Part shown: piece after piece, positions 33,119-40,436 of the stretch
How positions within the stretch are numbered: position 1 is the stretch's first letter
Layout: each line of letters opens with the position of its first letter
Source of the DNA: Ochrobactrum quorumnocens
GTDB lineage: Bacteria > Pseudomonadota > Alphaproteobacteria > Rhizobiales > Rhizobiaceae
Direction: 5' to 3'
DNA: 64,000 nucleotides
Assembly (NCBI RefSeq): GCF_002278035.1
Contig: NZ_CP022604.1
Coordinates: 1,550,001 to 1,614,000, forward strand
Position numbers and translations under genes: made by a program
Notes under the pieces: model-generated
Databases searched by the model: none
Told to the model about the DNA's origin: nothing
The model's input: the letters and a program-made list of their open reading frames with translations, nothing else

Positions 33119-33615
33119 AGCCGATTATTGATATGTGCTGCGGCCCTCGCATGTTCTGGTTCGACAAGAAGGACGACCGCGCTGTCTTCGGCGATATTCG
33201 TGAAGAAAGCCACGTCCTTTGCGACGGCCGCGAGCTGATCATTTCGCCAGACCGCATTATGGACTTCCGCAACCTGCCATTTGACGACGAGACATTCAGT
33301 CTTGCCGTCTTTGATCCGCCGCATCTGGTCAACGCAGGTGAGAGAAGCTGGTTACGCGCGAAATATGGTGCATTGAACCGTGAAACGTGGCGCGAGGATC
33401 TGCGGCAGGGATTTGCCGAGGCTTTCCGCGTCCTGAAACCACACGGCACACTGATTTTCAAATGGAATGAAACGCAGATCAAAGTGCGGGAAATCCTCGC
33501 TCTCACCGATGTGCAGCCAGTCGTCGGACACGTCTCCGGCAAGCAGGCGAACACCCACTGGATCTGTTTCCTCAAGCCCACCTGCCCGAATGGAGGTAGC
33601 GATGCTGACGCTTAA
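33115..33615 (+). CDS. Small SAM-dependent methyltransferase (DPPH motif)
   Basis: A 166-residue class I methyltransferase. IIDMCCGPRMFWFDK is the SAM-binding loop, and LAVFDPPHL (about residues 64-72) is a DPPY/DPPW-type motif with His at the last place, common in phage DNA methyltransferases. AFRVLKPHGTLIFKW is the following strand. The target base cannot be read. Start ATG 33115 overlaps the previous stop; the open frame upstream is not coding. It is the third methyltransferase of the prophage and lies next to a Lar-type gene. Confidence 0.8.
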   Translation: MKPIIDMCCGPRMFWFDKKDDRAVFGDIREESHVLCDGRELIISPDRIMDFRNLPFDDETFSLAVFDPPHLVNAGERSWLRAKYGALNRETWREDLRQGFAEAFRVLKPHGTLIFKWNETQIKVREILALTDVQPVVGHVSGKQANTHWICFLKPTCPNGGSDADA

Positions 33616-34399
33616 GCCTTGCCCGTTTTGTGGCAGCACCGCTAGTCACAGCCAGTTCACTGGCAACGGGTTCACGTTACCGCGCGTAAAATATACCGAA
33701 GTTCGCTGCGATAAATGCCACATCACCACGGAACCGCAACAACTCTTGTTCCCTGACAAAGATAAGGCATTGGCAGCTTGGAACACCCGCCCCGCCGCGC
33801 CGGTCGAAGGGTTGGAGGTTGTGGCGTATCGGTACCGCCATGTCGATTACGTCAACTGGACATATAGCGAAAGCAAACACCCAAGGCCCGACATTCATAA
33901 CGAAGAACTCGTCACCCGCCCGCAGGCCGGAGCCATCATTGCTGAGCTTCAAGCTAAAGCCAAGGATTACCGGGAACATTCCGAAAGACTGGAAAAGCGT
34001 CTCGAACGCGAGGAAGTCACCCGCTCGCGGGCTGTGGAGCTATTGGCGGCGAAGGATGCAGAATGGCAAGTCGCCGCAAATCTTGGTTCTGAGGTGAACA
34101 GAAATCTAGCGAGCCGTGTCAATGCCCTCGAAGCCGACAACGCAGCGCTGACTGCGCGGGTTAAGCGGCTTGATACGCCGTATAATCCAATGGCCGAGGC
34201 GCTGGCTACGGACAAGGTCAAAACCCTCGAAGCCCAACTCGCGGCGGCTGAAAAGGCGCTGGAGCCGTTCAGCAAGTATGCAGCGATGCTGTTCGAGCGG
34301 AATTACAACGATACCGATATCATCAATGTCTTTGGCGAGCATCGATTGACTGCGAGAGACTTCTTTGATGCGCGCGTAGCTTCGGAGACAGGACGATGA
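33602..34399 (+). CDS. Lar-type restriction alleviation protein with coiled-coil tail
   Basis: A 265-residue protein. The N-terminal 65 residues are a Lar-type zinc ribbon (LKPCPFCGSTASHSQF, then VRCDKCHITTEP, ending KALAAWNTRP), as in phage restriction-alleviation proteins. Residues about 100-225 form a long charged coiled coil (EHSERLEKRLEREEVTRSR and so on). Start ATG 33602 has GGAGGT six bases upstream. Lar of the Rac prophage raises resistance to type I restriction; this role is known for the family, not shown here. It overlaps the methyltransferase by 14 bases. Confidence 0.8.
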   Translation: MLTLKPCPFCGSTASHSQFTGNGFTLPRVKYTEVRCDKCHITTEPQQLLFPDKDKALAAWNTRPAAPVEGLEVVAYRYRHVDYVNWTYSESKHPRPDIHNEELVTRPQAGAIIAELQAKAKDYREHSERLEKRLEREEVTRSRAVELLAAKDAEWQVAANLGSEVNRNLASRVNALEADNAALTARVKRLDTPYNPMAEALATDKVKTLEAQLAAAEKALEPFSKYAAMLFERNYNDTDIINVFGEHRLTARDFFDARVASETGR

Positions 34400-34656
34400 A
34401 GTATATCGCAGTTTTCCATCATTGGTGGATGCACAGCATTCACTTTGAAGTAGAGACAATTGAGGCAGATTGTCTTGATGATGCAGAGATTAAGGCCGAT
34501 GCAATGGCGCATCGGAAAAGCCGTAGTTTCAATCATTGTAGGTCGATTGTTCTTGAGATTGGAAAAGGTGAGCACCTTATTCGAAGGAGACCAACTTGGC
34601 GTGAGAGGTTTACTGGCAGAATAACAAGTACTGCCGCCTTGGAGGCCAAGCCATGA
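34396..34656 (+). CDS. Rightward-operon protein, unnamed
   Basis: An 86-residue protein with an aromatic N-terminus (MKYIAVFHHWWMHSIHFE), an acidic middle (EADCLDDAEIKADAMAH) and a basic end. It has ATGA overlaps at both ends, with the Lar-type gene and with the small membrane protein. No family recognised. Confidence 0.6.
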   Translation: MKYIAVFHHWWMHSIHFEVETIEADCLDDAEIKADAMAHRKSRSFNHCRSIVLEIGKGEHLIRRRPTWRERFTGRITSTAALEAKP

Positions 34657-34805
34657 AATTCTCATACGCTTTTACTTTAATGGCAGGCGGTTTTTTGACT
34701 TCTGGCTACCACACAATGAACAATCCGCAGGTCGCGACAATGTTCTTCTTGGGAGGTATTGGCAGTTTAGTGATTGCCTCTTGGTCATCAGGAGAAGGCG
34801 CATGA
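34653..34805 (+). CDS. Small membrane protein (50 residues)
   Basis: A 50-residue protein beginning MKFSYAFTLMAGGFLTSG, with a second hydrophobic stretch FFLGGIGSLVIASW. Two short transmembrane segments are possible. The start and stop both overlap neighbouring genes by ATGA, which strongly supports translation although the gene is short. Function unknown. Confidence 0.6.
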   Translation: MKFSYAFTLMAGGFLTSGYHTMNNPQVATMFFLGGIGSLVIASWSSGEGA

Positions 34806-35185
34806 CCCTCATTGACAGACTATCCAAGCTGGACGGGCCTGATAGGGAAGTGGATGCGGAGATTGATCGCAATTTCGGCTTGCTTGTAGGCATCGGAGCT
34901 TTTTCAGGTCCGTGGACACTCTATCCAGATCAAGAACTTTACAAGGAAACCGCGCATTACACCGCCTCTGTAGACGCGGCTATCGCGCTGGCTCGTCGCC
35001 TATGGCCTGACATGATGTATCGCGTTGGCAATGATGGTGAAGGACCAGACACCAGCCTTTATCTGGGTGAGATATTCATTCCCGGCGAACAGAAAGACAG
35101 CTATTTCACCGGCCACTCGCCGGTTGATGCGGTCAGTCTCTGCATCGCCATCTTGCGCGCAAAGGAGGCTGGACGTGGAAGGTAG
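34802..35185 (+). CDS. Phage ABA-sandwich-like protein
   Basis: A 127-residue protein (from ATG 34802, ATGA overlap). The layout with HYTASVDAAIALARRLWP in the middle and a C-terminal SPVDAVSLCIAILRAKE helix resembles the phage ABA sandwich family, which is common in accessory operons of temperate phages and has no known function. The open frame upstream to 34781 lies in the previous gene and was left out. Confidence 0.6.
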   Translation: MTLIDRLSKLDGPDREVDAEIDRNFGLLVGIGAFSGPWTLYPDQELYKETAHYTASVDAAIALARRLWPDMMYRVGNDGEGPDTSLYLGEIFIPGEQKDSYFTGHSPVDAVSLCIAILRAKEAGRGR

Positions 35186-35420
35186 AATATCAATTCGATT
35201 CTTTGACCGACACGGCGAGTATGCCGGGCGCTTTTGGCACCATGTCCCACGCGTGGGCGATGAAATCATGCTCAACGCTGGATGTCGCTATGTTGGTGAT
35301 GTTCACGGGAAAGCCGCCTTCTCAGTAAAGCGGGTAGTTTGGGGCGTAGAAGGCCCTAGCGATCACTGTGAATGTGTAAATATCGAGATCGAGTCTCTGT
35401 CACCTGAGGTTTCGGGATGA
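35175..35420 (+). CDS. Rightward-operon protein, unnamed, GTG start
   Basis: An 81-residue beta-rich protein (RISIRFFDRHGEYAGRFWHH, then RYVGDVHGKAAFSVKRVVWG). The start is GTG 35175: it has AAAGGAGG six bases upstream, the best ribosome site in the operon, and no ATG fits. It overlaps its neighbours by 11 and 4 bases. Function unknown. Confidence 0.6.
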   Translation: MEGRISIRFFDRHGEYAGRFWHHVPRVGDEIMLNAGCRYVGDVHGKAAFSVKRVVWGVEGPSDHCECVNIEIESLSPEVSG

Positions 35421-35662
35421 GAGCCTTGACCCCACTTCAAAATGAAACGCTTGCGCTGATTAATCAGGGCAAAGTCTATCAGCAAAAATTCGGATACGGC
35501 GCGTGGCGCATTCAAGGCGCTAACCCAACGGTTGTCGGCAAACTCATTTCGATGGGCGTTGCTGAATGGGATCGTGATTGCAAGTCGTTTGTGCGCATTG
35601 ATTGTGTCCTGACAGATGCAGGCCGTTCCACCCGCCAGACAGGAGACCGTGATGCCAGCTAA
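35417..35662 (+). CDS. Rightward-operon protein, possible winged helix
   Basis: An 81-residue protein. LTPLQNETLALINQGKVYQQ followed by NPTVVGKLISMGVAEWD and FVRIDCVLTDAGRS resembles a winged-helix fold of the type found in small phage regulators (helix, helix, VVGKLISMG recognition-like helix, then a beta hairpin). It has an ATGA overlap with the previous gene. The fold call is tentative. Confidence 0.55.
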   Translation: MRALTPLQNETLALINQGKVYQQKFGYGAWRIQGANPTVVGKLISMGVAEWDRDCKSFVRIDCVLTDAGRSTRQTGDRDAS

Positions 35663-35918
35663 AGCGGAACGCATGGCATCCTTGCCACATTCACTCCCGC
35701 CCTTCGGGGTAGGCAGACTAAAAGCCGCAGCACTGTTTGATATCAGCCCCAGCCTGTTTGACCGACTGGTCGAAAATGGGCAGCTACCGCAGCCGCGCTT
35801 GCTTGGCGGCAGGCTGGTATGGGACGTGGTTGAACTTGGTGAAGCATGGAGATCTGTGCCGCATCGCCGCGAAGATCTTGACGCCCTCAGCACAAACGGC
35901 AATCCTTGGGACGAATGA
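35652..35918 (+). CDS. Probable excisionase/AlpA-like HTH protein
   Basis: An 88-residue protein with a MerR/HTH_17-like domain: GRLKAAALFDISPSLFDRLV, then NGQLPQPRLLGGRLVWD. Such small DNA-binding proteins next to a tyrosine integrase commonly act as excisionases or directionality factors. ATG 35652 has AGGAG upstream and overlaps the previous gene by 11 bases; its stop overlaps the integrase start (ATGA). Confidence 0.75.
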   Translation: MPAKAERMASLPHSLPPFGVGRLKAAALFDISPSLFDRLVENGQLPQPRLLGGRLVWDVVELGEAWRSVPHRREDLDALSTNGNPWDE

Positions 35919-37072
35919 GCACAGATAACAAACTGCCGAAAGGCGTAAGCGTAGATCGGGATCGGTTTCAAAACGTCCGCCTTTATTTCAGAAAGGCGGG
36001 ACGCCCGAAAGTGCGCCTGCATGAAACACCCGGCACGCACGCTTTTGAGCGTGAGGTTGCCTGCGCTCGTCTTGACATTCCATACGAACCCGAAGGTAAG
36101 ATGCAGAAGCCCGGTATAACGATAGCCAAGCCGGGCAGCTTGCAATGGTTGCTAGAGCAGTACAAGGCACGGGCGCGAGGGACTGTCACCGACGACACAT
36201 TCAGTCGTCGTGTCACGATGATCGAAGAGATATGCGACAGTAGAACCAACAAGCATCGTCGAGGCGACCTGCCTTATAAAGCGATGGAAAAGCGGCACAT
36301 TACCGAGGCTCGCGACGAGTTGCGCGACACAGCTGGCGCTCGCAACAATGTGGTGAAGGCGATTTCAGCGCTCTTTGATTGGGCTGAAAAGAATGGTCTG
36401 ATCGCAAACAATCCTGCACACGGGATCTCGCGCGGCAAAGCTGACCAATCGTATCATACGTGGACGATTGAAGAAGTCAGACAATTCGAGAAGCATCATC
36501 CAGCAGGATCGACAGCGCGTCTATTTCTTCATCTAGGCCTTTTCACAGGGCTGCGCATTTCAGATCTCGCGCAAGTCGGTCGGCAGCACATGCAGAGTGG
36601 CTGGTTAAAATATCGGCCCGGCAAGACGCAGCATAGCACCGGCGTTATGGTCGAAATTCCGATCCTGCCAATCTTGCAGAATACCATTGCCGACAGCCAG
36701 ACAGGCGATCTAACGCTCCTTTTGAATGAATATGGGAAAGCTTATACCAGTGGAGGATTAGGCAACCGCGTGCGTAAATGGTGCGACACAGCAGACCTTC
36801 CCCACTGTTCGGCCCACGGACTGCGCAAAGCAGGCGCTACTATAGCAGCTGAGAACGGCGCTACTGACGACGAGCTTATGGCAATCTTCGGTTGGACTAC
36901 CAAGCAACAGACGACGCTCTACACCCGAAATGCGAATCGTAAGCGTCTGGCTGGCAATGCGATCCACAAGCTGTTGCCGGAGCAAATGGAGAACAAAGTT
37001 GTCCCACCAAAACCGGGCTTGCAAAAAGTGGGGCAAAAAGTGACAAAAAAGACAATAAAATCAATGTCATAA
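35915..37072 (+). CDS. Tyrosine-family phage integrase
   Basis: A 385-residue integrase. The C-terminal catalytic domain shows all key residues: Arg in TGLRISDL (214), Lys near PGKTQ (237), HGLR (His301, Arg304), Trp in FGWTT (327) and nucleophile Tyr in TLYTR (336). The N-terminus has an arm-type basic segment (NVRLYFRKAGRPKVR) and a SAM-like core (TFSRRVTMIEEIC). It inserts the phage into the tRNA gene next door. ATG 35915 overlaps the previous stop (ATGA). It ends 8 bases before the tRNA CCA end. Confidence 0.94.
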   Translation: MSTDNKLPKGVSVDRDRFQNVRLYFRKAGRPKVRLHETPGTHAFEREVACARLDIPYEPEGKMQKPGITIAKPGSLQWLLEQYKARARGTVTDDTFSRRVTMIEEICDSRTNKHRRGDLPYKAMEKRHITEARDELRDTAGARNNVVKAISALFDWAEKNGLIANNPAHGISRGKADQSYHTWTIEEVRQFEKHHPAGSTARLFLHLGLFTGLRISDLAQVGRQHMQSGWLKYRPGKTQHSTGVMVEIPILPILQNTIADSQTGDLTLLLNEYGKAYTSGGLGNRVRKWCDTADLPHCSAHGLRKAGATIAAENGATDDELMAIFGWTTKQQTTLYTRNANRKRLAGNAIHKLLPEQMENKVVPPKPGLQKVGQKVTKKTIKSMS

Positions 37073-37080
37073 TTTGCGAA

Positions 37081-37115
37081 TGGTGGGCCCGGAGGGACTC
37101 GAACCCCCAACCAAG
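37081..37115. other. Predicted attachment site (attR or attL) in the tRNA 3' end
   Basis: The 3' part of the tRNA directly beside the integrase is the expected crossover region of a tRNA-targeting phage. Only one end is in the window, so the exact core cannot be fixed. A direct repeat of part of 37081-37115 should be found at the left prophage end. Confidence 0.5.
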
Positions 37116-37157
37116 CGGTTATGAGCCGCCGGCTCTAACCAATTGAGCTACAGGCCC
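37081..37157 (-). tRNA. tRNA with anticodon CAT, probably tRNA-Ile2 (or Met)
   Basis: A 77-base gene including encoded CCA. Acceptor GGGCCTG/CGGGCCC, D stem GCTC/GAGC, anticodon stem GGCGG/CCGCT with loop CTCATAA, T stem GGGGG/CCCTC with loop TTCGAGT. The anticodon is CAT. The pairs C4-G69 and C5-G68 are known identity elements for lysidine synthase TilS in E. coli, so Ile2 (AUA decoding) is more likely than elongator Met. It is the probable integration target of the prophage. Confidence 0.88.
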
Positions 37158-37431
37158 CACGCAACACAGCACCTACCCTAAAGAAAGACGGGACACAAGC
37201 TGTCAATTGCACGAGTTGCCCTAATGCGCACATATTCGATTGTCATGCATGCAACTCAAGGCACGATTCATCGAACTTGAAGCGTTCGGTTGCAATTTAA
37301 CTGCATTTCAAGTCAGATAACGTGGCGTTTTGCTTTAGAGGGAACTTAAATACATAAATGACAAAGCAGAAATGGCCTCTCATGGAGACTGCTTTGCACA
37401 AGCTACCTCAACATTCTCTACAGGAGATTTT

Positions 37432-38184
37432 ATGAACAATCGCGCTACTACCCTTCTTGCTACCTCATTTTCGGCAATCATGCTCGCAGGCGCACTTTCT
37501 TTGCCAGCCGCAGCGCAGGAGAATCAGATGACGAAGCAGACCGCGCGTATTGCGGTGACCGGTGAAGGTAAGATGAACTCTGCACCGGACATGGCCATTC
37601 TCAACCTTACCGTCTTGCGCGATGCCGAAACTGCACGCGAAGCAATGACAGCCAACAACGAAGCAATGGCCAAGGTGCTGGACGCGATGAAGAAGGCTGG
37701 AGTCGAGGAGCGCGACCTCCAGACGAGCGGCATCAACATTCAGCCACGCTACGTCTACCCAGACGACAAGAACGGCCTGAAAGAGCCTAAGATCAGTGGT
37801 TACAGCGTCTCCAACAGCCTGACCGTACGTGTGCGTGATCTGGACAAGGTCGGCAATGTACTCGATGAATCAGTGACACTCGGCGTCAATCAGGGTGGCG
37901 ATCTCACCTTCGTCAATGACAATCCGGCAGCCACCATCAACGAAGCGCGCAAGCGCGCCGTAGCGGATGCAATTGCTAAGGCTAAGACACTTGCCGATGC
38001 TGCAGGCGTTGGCCTAGGTCGCGTTGTTGAAATCAACGAACAGAGCCGCGCGCCTATGCCGATGCCAATCGCGCGTCAGGCCAAGATGATGGCAGCCGCC
38101 GCACCTCAGGATTCGGTTCCTGTCGCTGCAGGTGAGAATAGCTACGATGTCTCAGTTAACGTCGTTTTCGAAATCAAGGAATAA
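37432..38184 (+). CDS. bp26: Periplasmic immunogenic protein BP26 (Omp28), SIMPL domain
   Basis: A 250-residue secreted protein closely resembling Brucella BP26. The signal peptide ends at [10 protein letters not shown]. The SIMPL/DUF541 domain follows ([50 protein letters not shown]), and the last stretch ends [13 protein letters not shown]26 forms channel-like oligomers in the periplasm and is a well-known Brucella antigen. ATG 37432 has CAGGAG upstream; the longer frame to 37372 is not used. Two hairpins at 38194-38272 end the message. It is the first host gene past the prophage. Confidence 0.96.
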   Translation: MNNRATTLLATSFSAIMLAGALSLPAAAQENQMTKQTARIAVTGEGKMNSAPDMAILNLTVLRDAETAREAMTANNEAMAKVLDAMKKAGVEERDLQTSGINIQPRYVYPDDKNGLKEPKISGYSVSNSLTVRVRDLDKVGNVLDESVTLGVNQGGDLTFVNDNPAATINEARKRAVADAIAKAKTLADAAGVGLGRVVEINEQSRAPMPMPIARQAKMMAAAAPQDSVPVAAGENSYDVSVNVVFEIKE

Positions 38185-38193
38185 CGACAGCAT

Positions 38194-38223
38194 AAAGGGG
38201 CGATCATTCGCCCCTTTATTTTG
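38194..38223 (+). terminator. Intrinsic terminator of bp26
   Basis: Hairpin AAAGGGGCGA-TCAT-TCGCCCCTTT at 38194-38217 followed by ATTTTG, just 10 bases past the bp26 stop. Confidence 0.85.
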
Positions 38224-38240
38224 CCAGTCTTAGCTAACAA

Positions 38241-38272
38241 AAAAGCCAACCTGAGTTTTCAGGTTGGCTTTT
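38241..38272. terminator. Bidirectional intrinsic terminator
   Basis: Hairpin with 14-base arms (38241-38254 and 38259-38272, AAAAGCCAACCTGA and its complement) and A/T runs on both sides. It serves the secreted basic protein gene on the minus strand and backs up the bp26 terminator. Confidence 0.88.
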
Positions 38273-38289
38273 ATTCAATCCGGCTGCAA

Positions 38290-38646
38290 TTAGCGGATAA
38301 TAGGGCAACCGCGTACATTGGCGAACACAACGCCAGTTGGGCGGCCTTGGCGGAAGCCACGGACCTGAACCGATTTCCCGCGATAGACAACGCGTGCGTT
38401 ACGGATACCCATGCGGTGCGCCTTCATCTTTGCACCTTCAACCGAACAGGCCGGGCCGCGACGGGGCGGACGGGCATGATGGCGATTTCCGCGATAGTCA
38501 ATATTTACCACAGGGGAATGCGCTGCAGTGCTGACCGCAGGAGTTGATGCAGGCGATGCAGCATTTGCTGAAGCACCAGCGGTGAAGACAGCAGCAAAGC
38601 CAATTGCCGTAGTGACAACGAACGACTTGAGCGAAATTGCGGACAT
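38290..38646 (-). CDS. Secreted small basic protein, unnamed
   Basis: A 118-residue protein with a clear signal peptide (SLKSFVVTTAIGFAAVFTAG, cleavage near ASANA|ASPA). The mature part is Ala/Pro-rich and then strongly basic (RGNRHHARPPRRGPACS, VVYRGKSVQVRGFRQG) with two Cys that could form a disulphide (ACSVEG and RGCPIIR). Start ATG 38646 has AAAGGG eight bases upstream; the longer frame to 38775 has no such site. Function unknown. Confidence 0.75.
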   Translation of the reverse strand: MSAISLKSFVVTTAIGFAAVFTAGASANAASPASTPAVSTAAHSPVVNIDYRGNRHHARPPRRGPACSVEGAKMKAHRMGIRNARVVYRGKSVQVRGFRQGRPTGVVFANVRGCPIIR

Positions 38647-38897
38647 CTTGAAACCCTTTCGAACTTTTGTCAGGTGATCCTCACCCGAGACATCCGATAA
38701 GTAGCGTAGCGAATATGAACGCAAAGCCAAGTTCACGTTCATACCGCATTCAGCTTGGTAAACACCGCTATACACCGCTGCAAAAGAACATGCGAAAAAA
38801 TATTATAAAACAAGCACTTGGTAAAAAAGATTAGGTTGTTGGGAAATACTGACGGAAGAACATTAAACTTAATTAATGTCCCCAATAGCACCGATTA

Positions 38898-39103
38898 GAG
38901 CGCATCCCGAAAAGTGTGAAACGGTTTTCGGACAAAGATGCGCGTTAAAACAGATAATTAGAGCGCCGATCTGATCCAATCAGATCGAAACGCGCTCTAA
39001 AGCATTTCCAGCAAAAGTGGGAACCGGTTTTGTGTTCGGAAATGCCTAAAAACAAATAGTTACAGCGGTTCCACCGATCTAATATTAACTGGAACCGCTG
39101 TAA
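38898..39103. repeat. Dispersed intergenic palindromic repeats (two adjacent units)
   Basis: Unit one (38898-38999) runs from AGAGCGCATCCCGAAAAGTG to a GCGCTCTAA end. Unit two (39000-39103) carries AGCATTTCCAGCAAAAGTGG, ACCGGTTTTG and a terminal TACAGCGGTTCC/GGAACCGCTGTA pair. The same units recur at several places in the window. The second unit supplies the stop codon of the YcgN-type gene. Confidence 0.85.
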
Positions 39104-39546
39104 TCCAACGGAACCATGTGTTCGAGATATTCTTCTTCATCCGCCAATTCGTGATCAAACGCCGTCACCTTGCCACGAACGGAAACACCGGCTTCATAGA
39201 TTGTGTCGGGTGAACCAGAAACGAGCGGGTGCCACCAATAAAGATCTGCACCTTCCGCAACAAGGCGGTAAGCACAGGTTGCCGGCAGCCAGTTGACCTC
39301 ATAGACAATTTCCGGCGTCAGAAACACGCAATCGGGCACAGTTTTGCGGCGGTTGGGATAGTCGCTGCACTTGCAGCTATGCGCGTCCAACAGCGTGCAG
39401 GCAACCGTTGTCCAGTAAACCTGCTCGGTATCGTCATCCAGCAATTTATGCAGGCAGCACTGACCACACCCGTCGCACAGGCTTTCCCACTCATTGCGAG
39501 TCATCTGCTCAAGTGATTTGGTTTGCCAAAAGGGTTTCTTATCCAT
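39085..39546 (-). CDS. YcgN family cysteine cluster protein (UPF0260)
   Basis: A 153-residue member of the YcgN/UPF0260 group. The Cys cluster is seen in [13 protein letters not shown] and [19 protein letters not shown], with a further Cys in VPDCVFLTP, so it can bind a metal or iron-sulphur cluster. The C-terminus has the family block [12 protein letters not shown]. Function is not established. The last residues (YSGSS) and the stop lie inside a dispersed intergenic repeat, so the repeat has become part of the coding end. Confidence 0.9.
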   Translation of the reverse strand: MDKKPFWQTKSLEQMTRNEWESLCDGCGQCCLHKLLDDDTEQVYWTTVACTLLDAHSCKCSDYPNRRKTVPDCVFLTPEIVYEVNWLPATCAYRLVAEGADLYWWHPLVSGSPDTIYEAGVSVRGKVTAFDHELADEEEYLEHMVPLDYSGSS

Positions 39547-39756
39547 GCCGCAGCATATAGAGCAATTGCGAGCTTAGTGGCATGGGCAAATCGCCGCCCT
39601 TCGCTATTGAATGCTGAGTATTCTTGGGTTAAAGAACCCTCGTCATCCTTATGACCGTAAGCGTCTTACGTTAGGCAACGCATCAATTTAGCTGGGAACG
39701 GCTATCCATTTTTGATGTTTCGTTGCACGTTTCCCGCATAATATTCAGGAATACAC

Positions 39757-40017
39757 ATGTCTCAGTTTGAAGGCACTCGCCGCAGAAAACTGCCAGCGCG
39801 TTATGCATCTATTGTGATGCCTTTCATTCTCTCGATCATGATGACATTCGTCGTCTCACTGATCGCAACCACAAAAAACCTTGGCTTTAGCCATCCTGAG
39901 CTTGCATCAAGCTGGATGACCTCATGGGTTCTTTCATGGCTCATCGCCTTTCCGGTTCTGCTGGCTATTTTGCCAGTCGTCCGAAAAATGGTCGGCTTCA
40001 TCTGCCACCCGCACTGA
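39757..40017 (+). CDS. DUF2798 membrane protein
   Basis: An 86-residue protein with two transmembrane helices (VMPFILSIMMTFVVSLIA and MTSWVLSWLIAFPVLLAILP) joined by a short loop, and basic residues at the N-terminus. This matches the DUF2798 family. Function unknown. A bidirectional terminator follows at 40028. Confidence 0.85.
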   Translation: MSQFEGTRRRKLPARYASIVMPFILSIMMTFVVSLIATTKNLGFSHPELASSWMTSWVLSWLIAFPVLLAILPVVRKMVGFICHPH

Positions 40018-40027
40018 CAAATCAAAA

Positions 40028-40062
40028 TAAAAAGCCGCGCATTTTTGATGCGCGGCTTTTTC
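40028..40062. terminator. Bidirectional intrinsic terminator
   Basis: Hairpin AAAAGCCGCGCAT-5 bases-ATGCGCGGCTTTT (40030-40060) with flanking A and T runs. It ends both the DUF2798 gene and the convergent HlyU-like gene. Confidence 0.9.
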
Positions 40063-40080
40063 AATTTTGTTGCTGACGGC

Positions 40081-40371
40081 TTAGCGGAAAATGGCTTCGC
40101 CCTGCTCATCGACGATCTGGCGGCCCTTGTTCAGAGAAATGCTCGCAGCATCTTCGATACCGGGGCAACGATCTGCGCGAACAAAGCGGTGTTCTTTCAG
40201 CTCGCCGTTGATCGTCTTGGAAATCACACCACAGACCTGATACTGTCCACCTTCGCTATAAGGCGTCGCGATAATCAGAAATTCCTTGTGCTCCAGACGC
40301 CCAGCTTCTTTTGGCGTTGCTGGAGTTTCTTCGGTGGAACCACCACCGAAAAGACGCTTCAAAAAGGACAT
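40081..40371 (-). CDS. HlyU family protein
   Basis: A 96-residue HlyU-type protein. Start MSFLKRLFGGG is placed at ATG 40371 with GGGAG upstream; the frame up to 40401 lacks a ribosome site. The family core is EFLIIATPYSEGGQYQVCGV followed by an EHRFVRADRCPGIEDA segment. HlyU homologues are annotated as transcriptional regulators, though this short type has little evidence for that. It is downstream of rpoD on the same strand. Confidence 0.85.
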   Translation of the reverse strand: MSFLKRLFGGGSTEETPATPKEAGRLEHKEFLIIATPYSEGGQYQVCGVISKTINGELKEHRFVRADRCPGIEDAASISLNKGRQIVDEQGEAIFR

Positions 40372-40436
40372 GTCGCTCCCTCTCTTTTTATTTAAGAACA
40401 TCGCCCGAAACCGTTTCCGGCTCCGGGCGACATGCT

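Larger units (their letters stand above)
1..37090. mobile_element. P2-like (contractile tail) prophage, right-hand part
   Basis: A continuous phage genome fills the window from its first base to the tRNA at 37.1 kb. It carries integrase, repressor, replication, packaging, head, baseplate and tail modules in an order typical of temperate myoviruses. The tail genes match the P2 FETUD order (FI, FII, E/E', T, U), while terminase, portal and protease are of the lambda/GpA type, so the genome is mosaic. The right boundary is set by the integrase ending at 37072 next to a tRNA 3' end. The left boundary, and any lysis genes, lie outside the window. All morphogenesis frames are open with good ribosome sites and no obvious decay, so the element could be functional, but that is inference. 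Confidence 0.93.

Noticed and set aside
35363..36145. Minus-strand open frame (260 codons) across the excisionase/integrase border
   Set aside because: Crosses two well-supported genes with coupled starts; no ribosome site.
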